A stretch of 64,000 bases of DNA, from contig NZ_JANQBD010000020.1 in the NCBI RefSeq assembly GCF_024722015.1, positions 62,001-126,000 of the forward strand, in the 5' to 3' direction. Origin of the DNA: Paenibacillus radicis (ex Xue et al. 2023). Its GTDB lineage: Bacteria; Bacillota; Bacilli; Paenibacillales; NBRC-103111. The notes below the pieces were generated by a model. That model was not told where the DNA came from, did no database searches, and saw only the letters and a list, made by a program, of their open reading frames with translations. Position numbers and translations under genes: made by a program. This document shows positions 24,168-32,893 of the stretch, one piece after another; the stretch's first letter is position 1; the number at the start of each line of letters is the position of its first letter.

Positions 24168-24800
24168 ATGTTCAAACAACTATTTGCCTCCATGAATGAA
24201 ATGCTCGATGAAGTGAATGATCAGTTCGCAGCTGCGTCCGGTTCCCAAAGAAAAGAGCTGCAAGAAAAGCTTCACACGTTGAAGGCTATGAGCGACACGT
24301 ATATTGAAGAGTGGCTTTTGTTTGAAGAAAAGCTTGCGGCCTTTTACCAATTGCACCAGCCAGTGTCGGTCAATGATTTATTGGATCCGGAATTGGCTGG
24401 GAAACGTTCAGATGCGTTTTTAAAAGGGCAGGGCTTCTATAAGCTTTTGATGTATGAAGAAGCAATTAGAGAGTTTAAAGCAATTGTTAACAAGCAGCCG
24501 GAGTTTACATTAGCGAGGATCTATTTGGCAATGAGTTACTTGCAAAAGGGAGAAATATCCGAAAGCTACAATCAGTTCCATTTCTTATCCCAAGTAACAG
24601 AAAATAATCGTATGAGAGCTATTTCCTATAGCGCAATGGGCTGTATTCAAATTCAATATCAGAATATGGAAAAAGCATTCGAATATTTTGCCATGGCACA
24701 TCATTCGGATCCATCCAGTGTTGAGCCACTTATGGAAATGGGTTTATGCTCCGAAGTAAAAGGAAAGCTGTATTTTCTGCAGCATCCTGCAAGAAATTAG
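24168..24800 (+). CDS. Tetratricopeptide-repeat protein
   Basis: 210 residues from ATG 24168, behind AAGGTGGG (24149-24156). The N-terminal 60 residues are helical and charged, possibly a coiled coil (NEMLDEVNDQFAAASGSQRKELQEKL). Then come TPR-like units (GFYKLLMYEEAIREFKAIVNKQPEF, ARIYLAMSYLQKGEISESYNQF, AMGCIQIQYQNMEKAFEYFAMAHHSDPSS). No membrane segment. It lies between panD and dinG; partner and role unknown. The end (GKLYFLQHPARN) is not obviously repeat-like, so a small C-terminal frameshift cannot be excluded. Confidence 0.72.
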   Translation: MFKQLFASMNEMLDEVNDQFAAASGSQRKELQEKLHTLKAMSDTYIEEWLLFEEKLAAFYQLHQPVSVNDLLDPELAGKRSDAFLKGQGFYKLLMYEEAIREFKAIVNKQPEFTLARIYLAMSYLQKGEISESYNQFHFLSQVTENNRMRAISYSAMGCIQIQYQNMEKAFEYFAMAHHSDPSSVEPLMEMGLCSEVKGKLYFLQHPARN

Positions 24801-24902
24801 TCGTTTTTTAGAAATTCTAGCAGTAAGTTTACTATTCCCTTTTCCCATGAGTATTGGTATGCTTAGAAAGAAATTGGGAATGAAGGGATTGACATAAGGG
24901 TA

Positions 24903-27752
24903 ATGAAATTCGCGGTTTTGGATTTTGAAACGACCGGGAGCCAGTCTACGGATCGCATTATTCAGGTTGGCCTCGTCATTATACAGGATGATTACATCAT
25001 TGACAGGTATACCTCCTTGGTAAATCCCGGGATCGGTATACCTTCTTCTATAACTGCATTGACTGGAATTGACGATAGTATGGTTGCTGATGCGCCAGAG
25101 CTTGATAGCGTTATGGGGAACATGGTGCCTTTACTTCAAGATTGTGTGCTCGTCGGCCATAATATTGCTTTTGATTTAGGTTTTTTGCAGAGGGCTTTAG
25201 ACGAGGAAGGCTATTTTCCGTTTGATGGCAAGGTGTTAGATACCATGGACACGCTGAAGGTACTGTACCCGTCATTATCGAGCTTACAGCTTAGTATGGT
25301 TAGCCTTGCCTTCGGTATTGAGCATGAACGTCCGCATCAAGCTGACAGCGACGCAGAAGTGACAGCCTTAATTTGGATTAAGTGTCTTCAGAAATTTCAA
25401 GCATTACCCTTGTTAACGCTGCAGAGGTTGTCATTGATTTTTGATGAGGTAACGACTGACTTCGGCTGGTTTATTCAAGAGATGAAAGCGTATAAGGAAA
25501 TGTTCACAACCATTGACTCCGATACAGCTCGCTATTTTCGGCAATTCGCTATCAATGTTGACGATTGGGGAGAGGATGAGCCAATTCGTAGTGAACAGGA
25601 TGTTAAGGGATTGCCGGAGACCTTTGCATTATTCTACGATGAGCTGAAACAAGCGTTAAAGCAGCGCTTTGAGTCTTACGAGGATCGTGAAGCCCAGGTC
25701 CGTATGCTTGAAGAAGTAGAGGCTGCATTCCAGCAGGGGCAGCATCTCATGATTGAAGCGGGAACAGGTACCGGTAAATCGCTTGGTTATTTAATCCCTT
25801 CTTTATACTATGGCCTTAAACAAGATAAGAAAATAATTGTAAGCACCCATACAATCAACTTGCAGGAGCAGATTCGTGAAAGAGATATCCCTCTCCTGGA
25901 GGATTTATTTCCTGTAGGATTTCAGGCTGCAGTGCTTAAAGGCAGAAGCCATTATTTATGCTTGCGTAAATTTGAGCAAAAGATGAATGTTCAAGACTTT
26001 GAGAATGGTAAAGATGATCGGCTGTCGGCTGGACAAATGTTGGTATGGCTTAGTGAAACGAAGCATGGGGACGATGAGGAGCTGCATTTTGGAAATAAAG
26101 GTGTGCAGTTTTGGCATTCTGTTGCAAGCGACACGGATTCTTGTTTAAACAGGGCTTGTCCCTGGTTTAAGAAATGTTTCTACCATCGTGCAAGGCATCA
26201 ATCAAACACAGCAGACGTCATAATTACGAATCACTCTTTGTTATTTACAGATATGAAAGCGGAGAACAGGCTTCTGCCCAGCTACAAGCATCTTGTAATC
26301 GATGAAGCTCATCATTTTGAAGAGGTTGCTAGCAAGCATCTGGGCATAGAGCTTTATTACGGAGCTTTCTTGAGTACACTCTGGTGGTTGTTTAAAGATA
26401 GCAGGAGCGGTCAATTACCGCTGCTTCGCTTAAAGCTGCAAAAGCACGAGAAGGATCAAATACAGACGTGGTGTCAATCAATAGACGAAGTAACTCCTAA
26501 ACTGCTGCAAATAAAAGAAGAGTGGGATGAGCTGGCTGAGCTGCTGTATCAGCTGGTAGTGACTCGCTCTGACCCTTCGCAATCCGAAGCCGGCCAGCTA
26601 GTGTACCGGGTTAAAAAAGATGAAACACCCAACGGTTGGGACAAACTTCTGGTGCTCGAGGATAATATATTCATTCATATGAATGAAGTTATAAAGAAGC
26701 TGGAGAAGCTGTTTAATGAGATGAAAGAAATGCAAGATGAGTTGGACATTCAAGGGATATTAACCGATTTAAACGGAACTCTCAAGGAAATGTACCGCCA
26801 TCGTGATAATTTACATTTTTTTATGACCATGCCTGACGATAATTATGTGTATTGGATTGAAGCAGGGAATGGTAAAAGCAAGTCGCTTCAGTTGGTAAGT
26901 GTACCTATTGATGTAAGCTCCATGCTGCAGCAATCTTTCTTTGGTATAAAAGATAGTGTCATTCTGACTTCAGCAACTTTGTCAGTTGGCAAATCATTTG
27001 ATTATACATGTGAGCAGCTGGGCTTGGAAACTAAAGAAGATGAGAGCAAGCTGAAGACGGTTCAGCTTCCATCTCCCTTTAATTATCGGCAGCAGGCACT
27101 TGTCGCCATCCCAAGAGATTTTCCAAGCATACGCGGCAATAACGGCGAAAAAATATTTATGGACCATCTGAGTATGTCTCTCGCTGAGGTAGCTTTGGAA
27201 ATGAAGGGACGAATGCTTGTGCTGTTCACTTCAAACAGGATGCTGAAGCTGGCACATACAGCGTTGAAAGATAAGCTAAGTCCATTTGGCATCCAAGTGC
27301 TTGGGCAGGGAGTAGACAGCAGTAATCGCAGCAAGTTGACAAGGCTTTTTCAAAGCAGTCCTGCGAGCATTTTACTAGGTACTAGCAGCTTTTGGGAAGG
27401 AGTGGATATTCCAGGGGAAGCATTGAGCTGTCTCGCTATTGTACGTTTGCCTTTTCAACCTCCCAACCATCCGCTTGTTGAAGCGAAAACAGAGAATTTG
27501 AAGAAGCTGGGTCATAATCCCTTTATGAAGCTATCGGTGCCTCAAGCGGTCATTCGCTTTAAGCAAGGCTTTGGCCGTCTCGTAAGAACGGCGAAAGACA
27601 GAGGCATAGTTATCATATACGATACGCGGGTCATTGATACGACCTATGGCAAGTATTTTCTATACTCTCTGCCAGGTCCCAAAATAGAACATATGCCTAC
27701 AAGTCAATTAGTTCCGAGAATCAAGCAGTGGATGGGGGAAAGCGATATATGA
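24903..27752 (+). CDS. dinG: DinG-family helicase with N-terminal exonuclease domain
   Basis: 949 residues. Residues 1-165 are a DEDD 3'-5' exonuclease (LDFETTGS, HNIAFDLGFLQ, HQADSDAEV). From about 270 an XPD-like superfamily 2 helicase begins: Walker A EAGTGTGKSLGYL, DEAH box, and late motifs TSSFWEGVDIPGEAL and QGFGRLVR. Four cysteines (about 353, 414, 419, 425) lie where E. coli DinG binds a 4Fe-4S cluster, with the same 5- and 6-residue spacing of the last three. This gives a combined exonuclease and probable iron-sulphur helicase for DNA repair. rex overlaps its stop by 4 bp. Confidence 0.94.
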   Translation: MKFAVLDFETTGSQSTDRIIQVGLVIIQDDYIIDRYTSLVNPGIGIPSSITALTGIDDSMVADAPELDSVMGNMVPLLQDCVLVGHNIAFDLGFLQRALDEEGYFPFDGKVLDTMDTLKVLYPSLSSLQLSMVSLAFGIEHERPHQADSDAEVTALIWIKCLQKFQALPLLTLQRLSLIFDEVTTDFGWFIQEMKAYKEMFTTIDSDTARYFRQFAINVDDWGEDEPIRSEQDVKGLPETFALFYDELKQALKQRFESYEDREAQVRMLEEVEAAFQQGQHLMIEAGTGTGKSLGYLIPSLYYGLKQDKKIIVSTHTINLQEQIRERDIPLLEDLFPVGFQAAVLKGRSHYLCLRKFEQKMNVQDFENGKDDRLSAGQMLVWLSETKHGDDEELHFGNKGVQFWHSVASDTDSCLNRACPWFKKCFYHRARHQSNTADVIITNHSLLFTDMKAENRLLPSYKHLVIDEAHHFEEVASKHLGIELYYGAFLSTLWWLFKDSRSGQLPLLRLKLQKHEKDQIQTWCQSIDEVTPKLLQIKEEWDELAELLYQLVVTRSDPSQSEAGQLVYRVKKDETPNGWDKLLVLEDNIFIHMNEVIKKLEKLFNEMKEMQDELDIQGILTDLNGTLKEMYRHRDNLHFFMTMPDDNYVYWIEAGNGKSKSLQLVSVPIDVSSMLQQSFFGIKDSVILTSATLSVGKSFDYTCEQLGLETKEDESKLKTVQLPSPFNYRQQALVAIPRDFPSIRGNNGEKIFMDHLSMSLAEVALEMKGRMLVLFTSNRMLKLAHTALKDKLSPFGIQVLGQGVDSSNRSKLTRLFQSSPASILLGTSSFWEGVDIPGEALSCLAIVRLPFQPPNHPLVEAKTENLKKLGHNPFMKLSVPQAVIRFKQGFGRLVRTAKDRGIVIIYDTRVIDTTYGKYFLYSLPGPKIEHMPTSQLVPRIKQWMGESDI

Positions 27753-28372
27753 AAACATTAAAAATATCGGAAGCAGTTGTCCGCAGACTGCCGATTTATT
27801 TGCGCTTCCTTAACGAGCTGAGCAAGAAAAATGTGCATACTGTTTCATCCCAGGATCTAGGTATTAAGCTTGATCTAAATCCGGCGCAAATACGCAAAGA
27901 CCTGGCCTATTTCGGTGAATTCGGCAAAAAGGGTATTGGTTATGATGTAGATTATTTGATCGAGAAAATCCGCCAAATTCTTAAAATTGACAAGGTGATC
28001 CCAGTTGTATTGGTTGGTGCGGGGAATTTAGGCCGCGCGCTCTGCAATTATAATGCTTATCTTAAGGATAATATGAAGATTGTCGCTATTTTTGATGAGC
28101 TTCAGAGCAAAGTAGGGGAGTCAATCAATCATTTGAAAGTAAAGCCGATGAAGGAGCTTAAAGAAACGATACAAGGCTTGAACATTCGGATTGGAATTAT
28201 TACAGTGCCTGCAGCAGAAGCCCAGAATGTAGCAAACCAGTTTGTTGAAGGCGGAGTAGAAGCTATTTTAAATTTTGCTCCGATTATTATAAAAGTTCCG
28301 AGTGAAGTGCGCGTGCATCACGCTGATTTTACTACTGAGCTGCAAAGCTTGGCGTATTATTTGGATGAATAG
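27749..28372 (+). CDS. rex: Redox-sensing transcriptional repressor Rex
   Basis: 207 residues from ATG 27749, which overlaps the dinG TGA; GGGGGA at 27734-27739 is the ribosome site. The N-terminal winged helix (ISEAVVRRLPIYLRFLNEL, SSQDLGIKLDLNPAQIRKDLAYFGEFGKKGIGY) binds DNA. The C-terminal Rossmann domain (VLVGAGNLGRAL) senses the NADH/NAD+ ratio. A domain-swapped C-terminal helix ends the protein. Targets are usually fermentation and respiration genes; the qcr operon here could be one, but I see no Rex site in its promoter. Confidence 0.96.
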   Translation: MKTLKISEAVVRRLPIYLRFLNELSKKNVHTVSSQDLGIKLDLNPAQIRKDLAYFGEFGKKGIGYDVDYLIEKIRQILKIDKVIPVVLVGAGNLGRALCNYNAYLKDNMKIVAIFDELQSKVGESINHLKVKPMKELKETIQGLNIRIGIITVPAAEAQNVANQFVEGGVEAILNFAPIIIKVPSEVRVHHADFTTELQSLAYYLDE

Positions 28373-28396
28373 TCAACAGTATGGATTGTTAGACAT

Positions 28397-28430
28397 AAAA
28401 AGAACGTCAGGAGCTCCTGACGTTCTTTTT
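28397..28430. terminator. Bidirectional terminator between rex and pit
   Basis: A 34-bp perfect palindrome (17 bp per arm, centre GAGCTC), A-rich on the left and T-rich on the right, sits between convergent rex and the phosphate transporter and can end both transcripts. Confidence 0.95.
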
Positions 28431-28446
28431 ATGTTCACTATTACCC

Positions 28447-29445
28447 CTAGAAGAATAGGAATACGACTTTGTAAAGCAGAAAAGCAACAACCATACTAAT
28501 TGGAATTGTAATGATCCAGGTCATAACCATTTTCGTAACCGTAGCCCATTTCACATCATGGAACCTCATAACAGATCCGGTACCAATAATGGATGATGAG
28601 ATTACGTGAGTAGTGGATAATGGCATTCCCATGTGGGTAGAGACTTGAATAACTATGGATGAGTTTAAATCAGAAGCGAAGCCGTTAATAGGTTCGATCT
28701 TGATCAGTTTTTTACTCATTGTTTTAATGATCCGCATACCGCCTATCGATGTGCCTAAGCCCATAGCTATAGCGGCGCTTATTTTAACCCATAAGGGGAC
28801 ATCCATGGTGGTTTGATACCCTAAAGTGACGAGAGCGAAAACCATGATTCCCATCGCTTTTTGAGCATCGTTCCCTCCGTGGGATATGGATAGTAACCCG
28901 GCAGAAATAATTTGGAAAAATCGGAAGGTTCTATTGAGCTTGGATCGTGAATGGTTGCCGCCTACAATGATGAGCTGACGAATAATCCACATGATGATAA
29001 AACCTGTTCCAAAAGCAACTATTGGAGATAAAACCAAAATTAGAATAATCTCTCTGAAACCGCTCCAATTGAGTGCCGCTGTCCCGGCTCCAGCTATAAC
29101 ACTACCAGCTAAAGACCCGATCAAAGTATGAGAGGAAGAAGAAGGGATTCCGAAATACCAAGTCACTAGATTCCAAATAATAGCGGACAAAAGTGCAGCA
29201 ATAAGTATGGGTACACCATTCTCAATTTCGGCCGGATTGGCTACTTTTCCACCGACGGTTTTGGCTACCTCTGAAGATAAGAATGCGCCAACGAAATTCA
29301 AAATCGCCGCATAAAAGACAGCAACTCTTGGAGTTAGCGCCCGGGTAGAAATTGAGGTGGCAATGGCATTGGCTGTATCGTGAAAGCCGTTAATAAAGTC
29401 AAACAGCAGCGCCAGTCCAACAATGATCAACAATAAGGTTAACAT
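28447..29445 (-). CDS. pit: PiT-family inorganic phosphate transporter
   Basis: 332 residues, about ten hydrophobic segments. The two inverted PiT signatures are visible: FDFINGFHDTANAIATSISTRAL near the N-terminus, and ISHGGNDAQKAMGIMVFAL with STTHVISSSIIGTG in the second half. It is a proton- or cation-coupled low-affinity phosphate symporter in the cell membrane. GGAGGAG precedes the ATG. It lies 30 bp downstream of the DUF47 gene, which is its usual partner. Confidence 0.94.
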   Translation of the reverse strand: MLTLLLIIVGLALLFDFINGFHDTANAIATSISTRALTPRVAVFYAAILNFVGAFLSSEVAKTVGGKVANPAEIENGVPILIAALLSAIIWNLVTWYFGIPSSSSHTLIGSLAGSVIAGAGTAALNWSGFREIILILVLSPIVAFGTGFIIMWIIRQLIIVGGNHSRSKLNRTFRFFQIISAGLLSISHGGNDAQKAMGIMVFALVTLGYQTTMDVPLWVKISAAIAMGLGTSIGGMRIIKTMSKKLIKIEPINGFASDLNSSIVIQVSTHMGMPLSTTHVISSSIIGTGSVMRFHDVKWATVTKMVMTWIITIPISMVVAFLLYKVVFLFF

Positions 29446-29475
29446 AGTCTCCTCCTACCAAATATGGACGACTGC

Positions 29476-30096
29476 TTACGAATAACGCAATACTACGCTT
29501 TCCAGTATATTTGCAACATCTTCACAGGCATCTGTTGTTTGCTCCATACGTTCATAAAGCTCTTTCAGCTTAAAATCATGATATGGATCTTTAGGGTTTA
29601 GAAATATTTCTCTGATGCCTTCCCTCATTAGACGATCGGCTTCGTTTTCGAGGCTGTTGATTTGAACCGTGTGCTCGGTCATTTGCATGTACTTTTTCTT
29701 GGAAAGCAGCTTGAAAGCATCGAGGATGTGCTGGCAGCTTGCTACAATGACCGCGGAGAATTCTTTCATATACTTATCGCTCTCGGAGATATTCAAATAG
29801 TCAAAACGGGCAATCGTGGCTTCAATGCCGTCAATTACATCATCGACCTTTGATGCAAGCTCCATAATATCCTCGCGGTCTAGCGGGGTGATGAATACTT
29901 TGTTAAGACCTTTAAAAATTTGGTGCGTAATCTGATCTCCTTTATGCTCCAAATCTTTCAGCTGCGGGTAAAACGTAGCGGGCGGTTGATCTCCCATGAT
30001 GGCATTACGAAACATTTGTGCGGCATGCAGCGTATTTTCCGATGCTTTAATCAGCAGCAGCAAAAAGTCAGTGTCATTTTTTTTTGCAAAAAGCAT
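29476..30096 (-). CDS. ykaA: DUF47 / YkaA-type phosphate transport accessory protein
   Basis: 206 residues, helical, PhoU-like. The sequence FLLLLIKASENTLHAAQMF, DLEHKGDQITHQIFKGLNKVFITPLDREDIMELASKVDDVIDGIEA and the C-terminal DACEDVANILESVVLRYS fit the DUF47 family, which occurs with PiT transporters and is thought to regulate them. ATG 30096 has GGAGG about 9 bases ahead on its strand. First gene of the minus-strand phosphate operon. Confidence 0.92.
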   Translation of the reverse strand: MLFAKKNDTDFLLLLIKASENTLHAAQMFRNAIMGDQPPATFYPQLKDLEHKGDQITHQIFKGLNKVFITPLDREDIMELASKVDDVIDGIEATIARFDYLNISESDKYMKEFSAVIVASCQHILDAFKLLSKKKYMQMTEHTVQINSLENEADRLMREGIREIFLNPKDPYHDFKLKELYERMEQTTDACEDVANILESVVLRYS

Positions 30097-30121
30097 GAAG
30101 CAGCCTCCTCGATTGTGTATT

Positions 30122-30191
30122 TTAACAATAAGTTAACAATATTCTTGTAATATGTAGAATTTTGCCGAGAAAAATTAACACAAAATTAAAA
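30122..30191. promoter_or_regulatory. Candidate PhoP-box cluster
   Basis: TTAACA (30122-30127), 5 bp, TTAACA (30133-30138), 5 bp, CTTGTA; then TTAACA (30175-30180), 5 bp, TTAAAA (30186-30191). Direct TTAACA-like repeats spaced 5 bp (11-bp period) are the PhoP-binding pattern of Bacillus. They lie just upstream of the phosphate transporter operon but read on the opposite strand to it, so the sense of regulation is unclear. The region is AT-rich, which raises the chance rate of such matches. Confidence 0.45.
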
Positions 30192-30212
30192 ATAACACAA
30201 TAGACAGATGGA

Positions 30213-30241
30213 TTGCAATCATAGTTTATCCAATTTAGAAT
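30213..30241 (+). promoter_or_regulatory. Possible promoter of the mtaD-type gene
   Basis: TTGCAA (30213-30218), 17-bp spacer, TAGAAT (30236-30241). Four and five of six matches to consensus. Moderate support only. Confidence 0.4.
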
Positions 30242-30367
30242 ATGTTCATCAAAGTGTAAAAATGTAATATAAGCAAGGTTGCATTATCTAATGTTACTTG
30301 ATTTCTGTGGATTGAAGTTGTACAGTTAAATTTGGTTATTAATGTGCGCGAAGGGATATGTGAAATA

Positions 30368-31669
30368 ATGAAAAAATGGATTATTACTAATGGTACTTTT
30401 ATTACAATGGACGAGCAAAATCCTGTACTTCAAGGATGTATGGTTGTAGAAAATAATCAGATTACATATATAGGTAAAAACCCTCCGCAGCCTCTTGATT
30501 ATTATGACGAACGAATTGATGGTTCGAAGAAGCTGTATATGCCGGGTTTAGTTAACACTCATAATCATGCTGCTATGTCTTTGCTTCGCGGATATGGGGA
30601 TGATTTGGCGCTGCAGGTTTGGCTGCAGGAGAAAATGTGGCCGATGGAAGGCAAATTTACGGCACATGATGTTCGGTGGGGATCGCTGCTATCTATTATA
30701 GAAATGCTTAAAGGTGGAACGACTACTTTTGTTGATATGTACGATCACATGAATGAAGTAGCTAAAGCGGTGGAAGAAAGCGGAATGCGTGCAGTCCTAA
30801 CTCGCGGAGTTATCGGATTGTGCCCGCCGGAGGTTCAAACGGCCAAGTTAAGCGAAGCAAAGCAGTTTGCTCTTGACTGGCATGGTAAAGCTGACGGACG
30901 TATCACTACAATGATGTCACCGCATGCTCCCTATACATGCCCGCCTGATTATATAGAAAAGATTGTACAGGTTGCTCATGATCTGCAGCTTCCAATCCAT
31001 ACGCATATGTCCGAAACAGCACGTGAGGTTCAAGATAATGTAGATCAGTACGGGGCAAGACCTGTTGCTCATTTGGCCAAGCTAGGCGTTTTTTCCAGGC
31101 CTGCATTGGTTGCCCATGCTGTTCATTTGACCGATGAAGAAATAGATATTTTAAAGCAGTATGACGTTCGTGTTTCTCACAACCCGGGCAGCAACTTAAA
31201 GCTGGCTAGTGGTGTGGCGCGGATACCGGAGCTGCAGCGCAAAGGCATTATGGTTTCACTTGGAACAGATGGTCCTGCGAGCAATAATAACCTGGATATG
31301 TTTGAGGAAATGAGGCTTGCTGCCTTGATTCATAAAGGGGTTTCCGGTGATCCGGTTGCCGTTCCGGCTGATTCAGCGCTGCGTATGGGGACGTTGGATG
31401 GTGCCAGATCGATTTGGCTAGAAGATGTTGGCGCGCTGCAAGCAGGAATGAAAGCTGATTTCATTGCATTGAATATCGATCAGCCTCACTTTTTCCCGAA
31501 AACGAATTTCATTTCCCATGCTATTTATTCAGCATCTGCCAAAGATGTAGTTGATGTATGGGTCGATGGAAAAATGCTCGTTAAAAATGGTGAGTGTCTA
31601 ACATTAGATGAAGAAAAAGTGTTGTTTGAAGCACAGCAGTGCTTCGAGCGTTTGGTTGGACAAGCATAG
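30368..31669 (+). CDS. mtaD: Amidohydrolase, 5-methylthioadenosine / S-adenosylhomocysteine deaminase type
   Basis: 433 residues of the metal-dependent amidohydrolase superfamily. Metal and substrate residues: VNTHNHAAMSLLRGYGDDLALQVWL (near 55-80), SPHAPYTC, HTHMSETAREV, SHNPGSNLKLASG and GTDGPASNNNLDMFEEM. This set is the ATZ/TRZ-like MtaD pattern, which deaminates 5'-methylthioadenosine, S-adenosylhomocysteine or related adenosines. Substrate choice is inferred from family. I use ATG 30368 (MKKWIITNG) behind GAAGGGA; the longer reading from 30332 adds an unlikely stretch. Confidence 0.88.
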   Translation: MKKWIITNGTFITMDEQNPVLQGCMVVENNQITYIGKNPPQPLDYYDERIDGSKKLYMPGLVNTHNHAAMSLLRGYGDDLALQVWLQEKMWPMEGKFTAHDVRWGSLLSIIEMLKGGTTTFVDMYDHMNEVAKAVEESGMRAVLTRGVIGLCPPEVQTAKLSEAKQFALDWHGKADGRITTMMSPHAPYTCPPDYIEKIVQVAHDLQLPIHTHMSETAREVQDNVDQYGARPVAHLAKLGVFSRPALVAHAVHLTDEEIDILKQYDVRVSHNPGSNLKLASGVARIPELQRKGIMVSLGTDGPASNNNLDMFEEMRLAALIHKGVSGDPVAVPADSALRMGTLDGARSIWLEDVGALQAGMKADFIALNIDQPHFFPKTNFISHAIYSASAKDVVDVWVDGKMLVKNGECLTLDEEKVLFEAQQCFERLVGQA

Positions 31670-31705
31670 GATGGAGAACTGAAACGGGGAGGAGGGCTGC
31701 ATCCC

Positions 31706-32197
31706 GTGAAATATAAAATTATAGTTGCCGCGGTAATAGTATTATCGCTTCTCGTCTTTTTTAGTATCCGTTTTTTTAACATAGTTCAAGAAGATGAGTG
31801 GAAGGTTCAACGTAATGCCGTGGAGACTGCCTATCAGAAAACAATTTTGACTAAAGCGAATAAAGTTGAAAGCTTTGTGAGTGATCAGCCATATACCATC
31901 ATTTTTGGTGAGGATAAGATCGGTCAAAGCCTTATTGTTTGGGTAGGTAAAGAAAGTATATACACGCAGATGGCTGTTGATGGAATCACTGCTGAACAAG
32001 CCGAACAGCTTGTATTGGGAAGGCAGCCGGAAGCTAAAGTATTAAGATTGATGCCAGGGATAGTCAATGGAATTCCGGTCTGGGAGGCTTTTTATAAAGT
32101 TATACCCGAAAATGAACGCAGCGGCCGATATTACTATGATTATTATGCATTCCACGATGGGGCTTATATTGATACCTATCGATTGAGCATCGAATAA
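31706..32197 (+). CDS. ypmB: YpmB-family membrane-anchored protein (DUF5590/PepSY-like)
   Basis: 163 residues. One N-terminal membrane helix (residues 5-25), then an exported domain with a PepSY-like layout ending in GIPVWEAFYKV and a tyrosine-rich YYYDYYAFHDGAYIDTYRLS. It matches YpmB, which follows dinG in Bacillus; here rex, the phosphate operon and mtaD lie between. GTG 31706 is supported by GGGGAGGAGGG at 31687-31697. Function unknown. Confidence 0.8.
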   Translation: MKYKIIVAAVIVLSLLVFFSIRFFNIVQEDEWKVQRNAVETAYQKTILTKANKVESFVSDQPYTIIFGEDKIGQSLIVWVGKESIYTQMAVDGITAEQAEQLVLGRQPEAKVLRLMPGIVNGIPVWEAFYKVIPENERSGRYYYDYYAFHDGAYIDTYRLSIE

Positions 32198-32207
32198 TGT
32201 TTAATTT

Positions 32208-32262
32208 GAGCGTCTATTCAAAAGCGATCGGATAACCGAAAGCGTTGAATCAGACGCTCTTT
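32208..32262 (+). terminator. Long-stem terminator after ypmB
   Basis: GAGCGTCT (32208-32215) with AGACGCTC (32252-32259); inner ATTCAA/TTGAAT and a CGG-ATAA-CCG tip extend the hairpin; TTTT follows. Confidence 0.8.
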
Positions 32263-32306
32263 TGTGTTGTTTCCACACATTGCATCATCATTTCGTATAT
32301 ATCATG

Positions 32307-32336
32307 TGCTATACTATCGATATAACAAATCGATAT
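32307..32336 (+). promoter_or_regulatory. Extended -10 promoter with tandem ATCGATAT repeat
   Basis: TGCTATACT (32307-32315) is an extended -10 element. Immediately downstream ATCGATAT occurs twice (32316-32323 and 32329-32336) with a 13-bp period, around the expected start of transcription, a place suited to repressor binding. No known operator recognised. Confidence 0.4.
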
Positions 32337-32359
32337 ATAAGAAAGGGGGACGTCAGCTT

Positions 32360-32893
32360 ATGAAGTTACGTCTCTTACCTGTGATAATAAGTGTTTCTAT
32401 TTCTGCTGTAGTTTTATTTGGCGGATGGTTCGTATATCAAAGCGTTGCTATGGAAAATCCTTTGAAAGAGGTAGTTGAAAGTACACCGGGTGTACAATTG
32501 ATGCATACTCACATTACCAATACGGCTACCGAGTTGGAACTAAAGCTTCAGGCTGGAACAAGCCTGCGTGAAGTTTACAGTCGAATCCAGAATGATGGCG
32601 GCTCGGCTCTTGGTAAAAGAGAATTGAAACTAAAGGTAGTCAATGATTCATCTCCAAAATTAGAGCAGTGGTGGTCTTCTGCGTTATTTGATGTGGCACA
32701 AGCCATGGAAACCAAACGTTATGCACAAATTCCAAAAACATTGCAGGAGCGGGCTGCAGCGTCAGATAGTTTAAAAGTGTCAACAGAAATGGATGATAAA
32801 TTTGTTTATATTACGCTAACAGACGGAGACAAAAGCAAGTTTATTATGATGCCTAGAACCGCTTCCGTAATGGGGGTGTGGCCTAATGAGTAA
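32360..32893 (+). CDS. Membrane-anchored protein coupled to the FtsH-like protease gene
   Basis: 177 residues from ATG 32360, behind GAAAGGGGGA. One N-terminal membrane segment (LLPVIISVSISAVVLFGGWFVYQS), then a soluble domain predicted outside the membrane (residues about 40-177, mixed alpha/beta: VQLMHTHITNTATELELKL ...). I do not recognise a family. The stop overlaps the FtsH-like start by 8 bp, so the two are translationally coupled and probably act together, for example as adaptor or substrate-presenting subunit; this is inference. Confidence 0.7.
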   Translation: MKLRLLPVIISVSISAVVLFGGWFVYQSVAMENPLKEVVESTPGVQLMHTHITNTATELELKLQAGTSLREVYSRIQNDGGSALGKRELKLKVVNDSSPKLEQWWSSALFDVAQAMETKRYAQIPKTLQERAAASDSLKVSTEMDDKFVYITLTDGDKSKFIMMPRTASVMGVWPNE

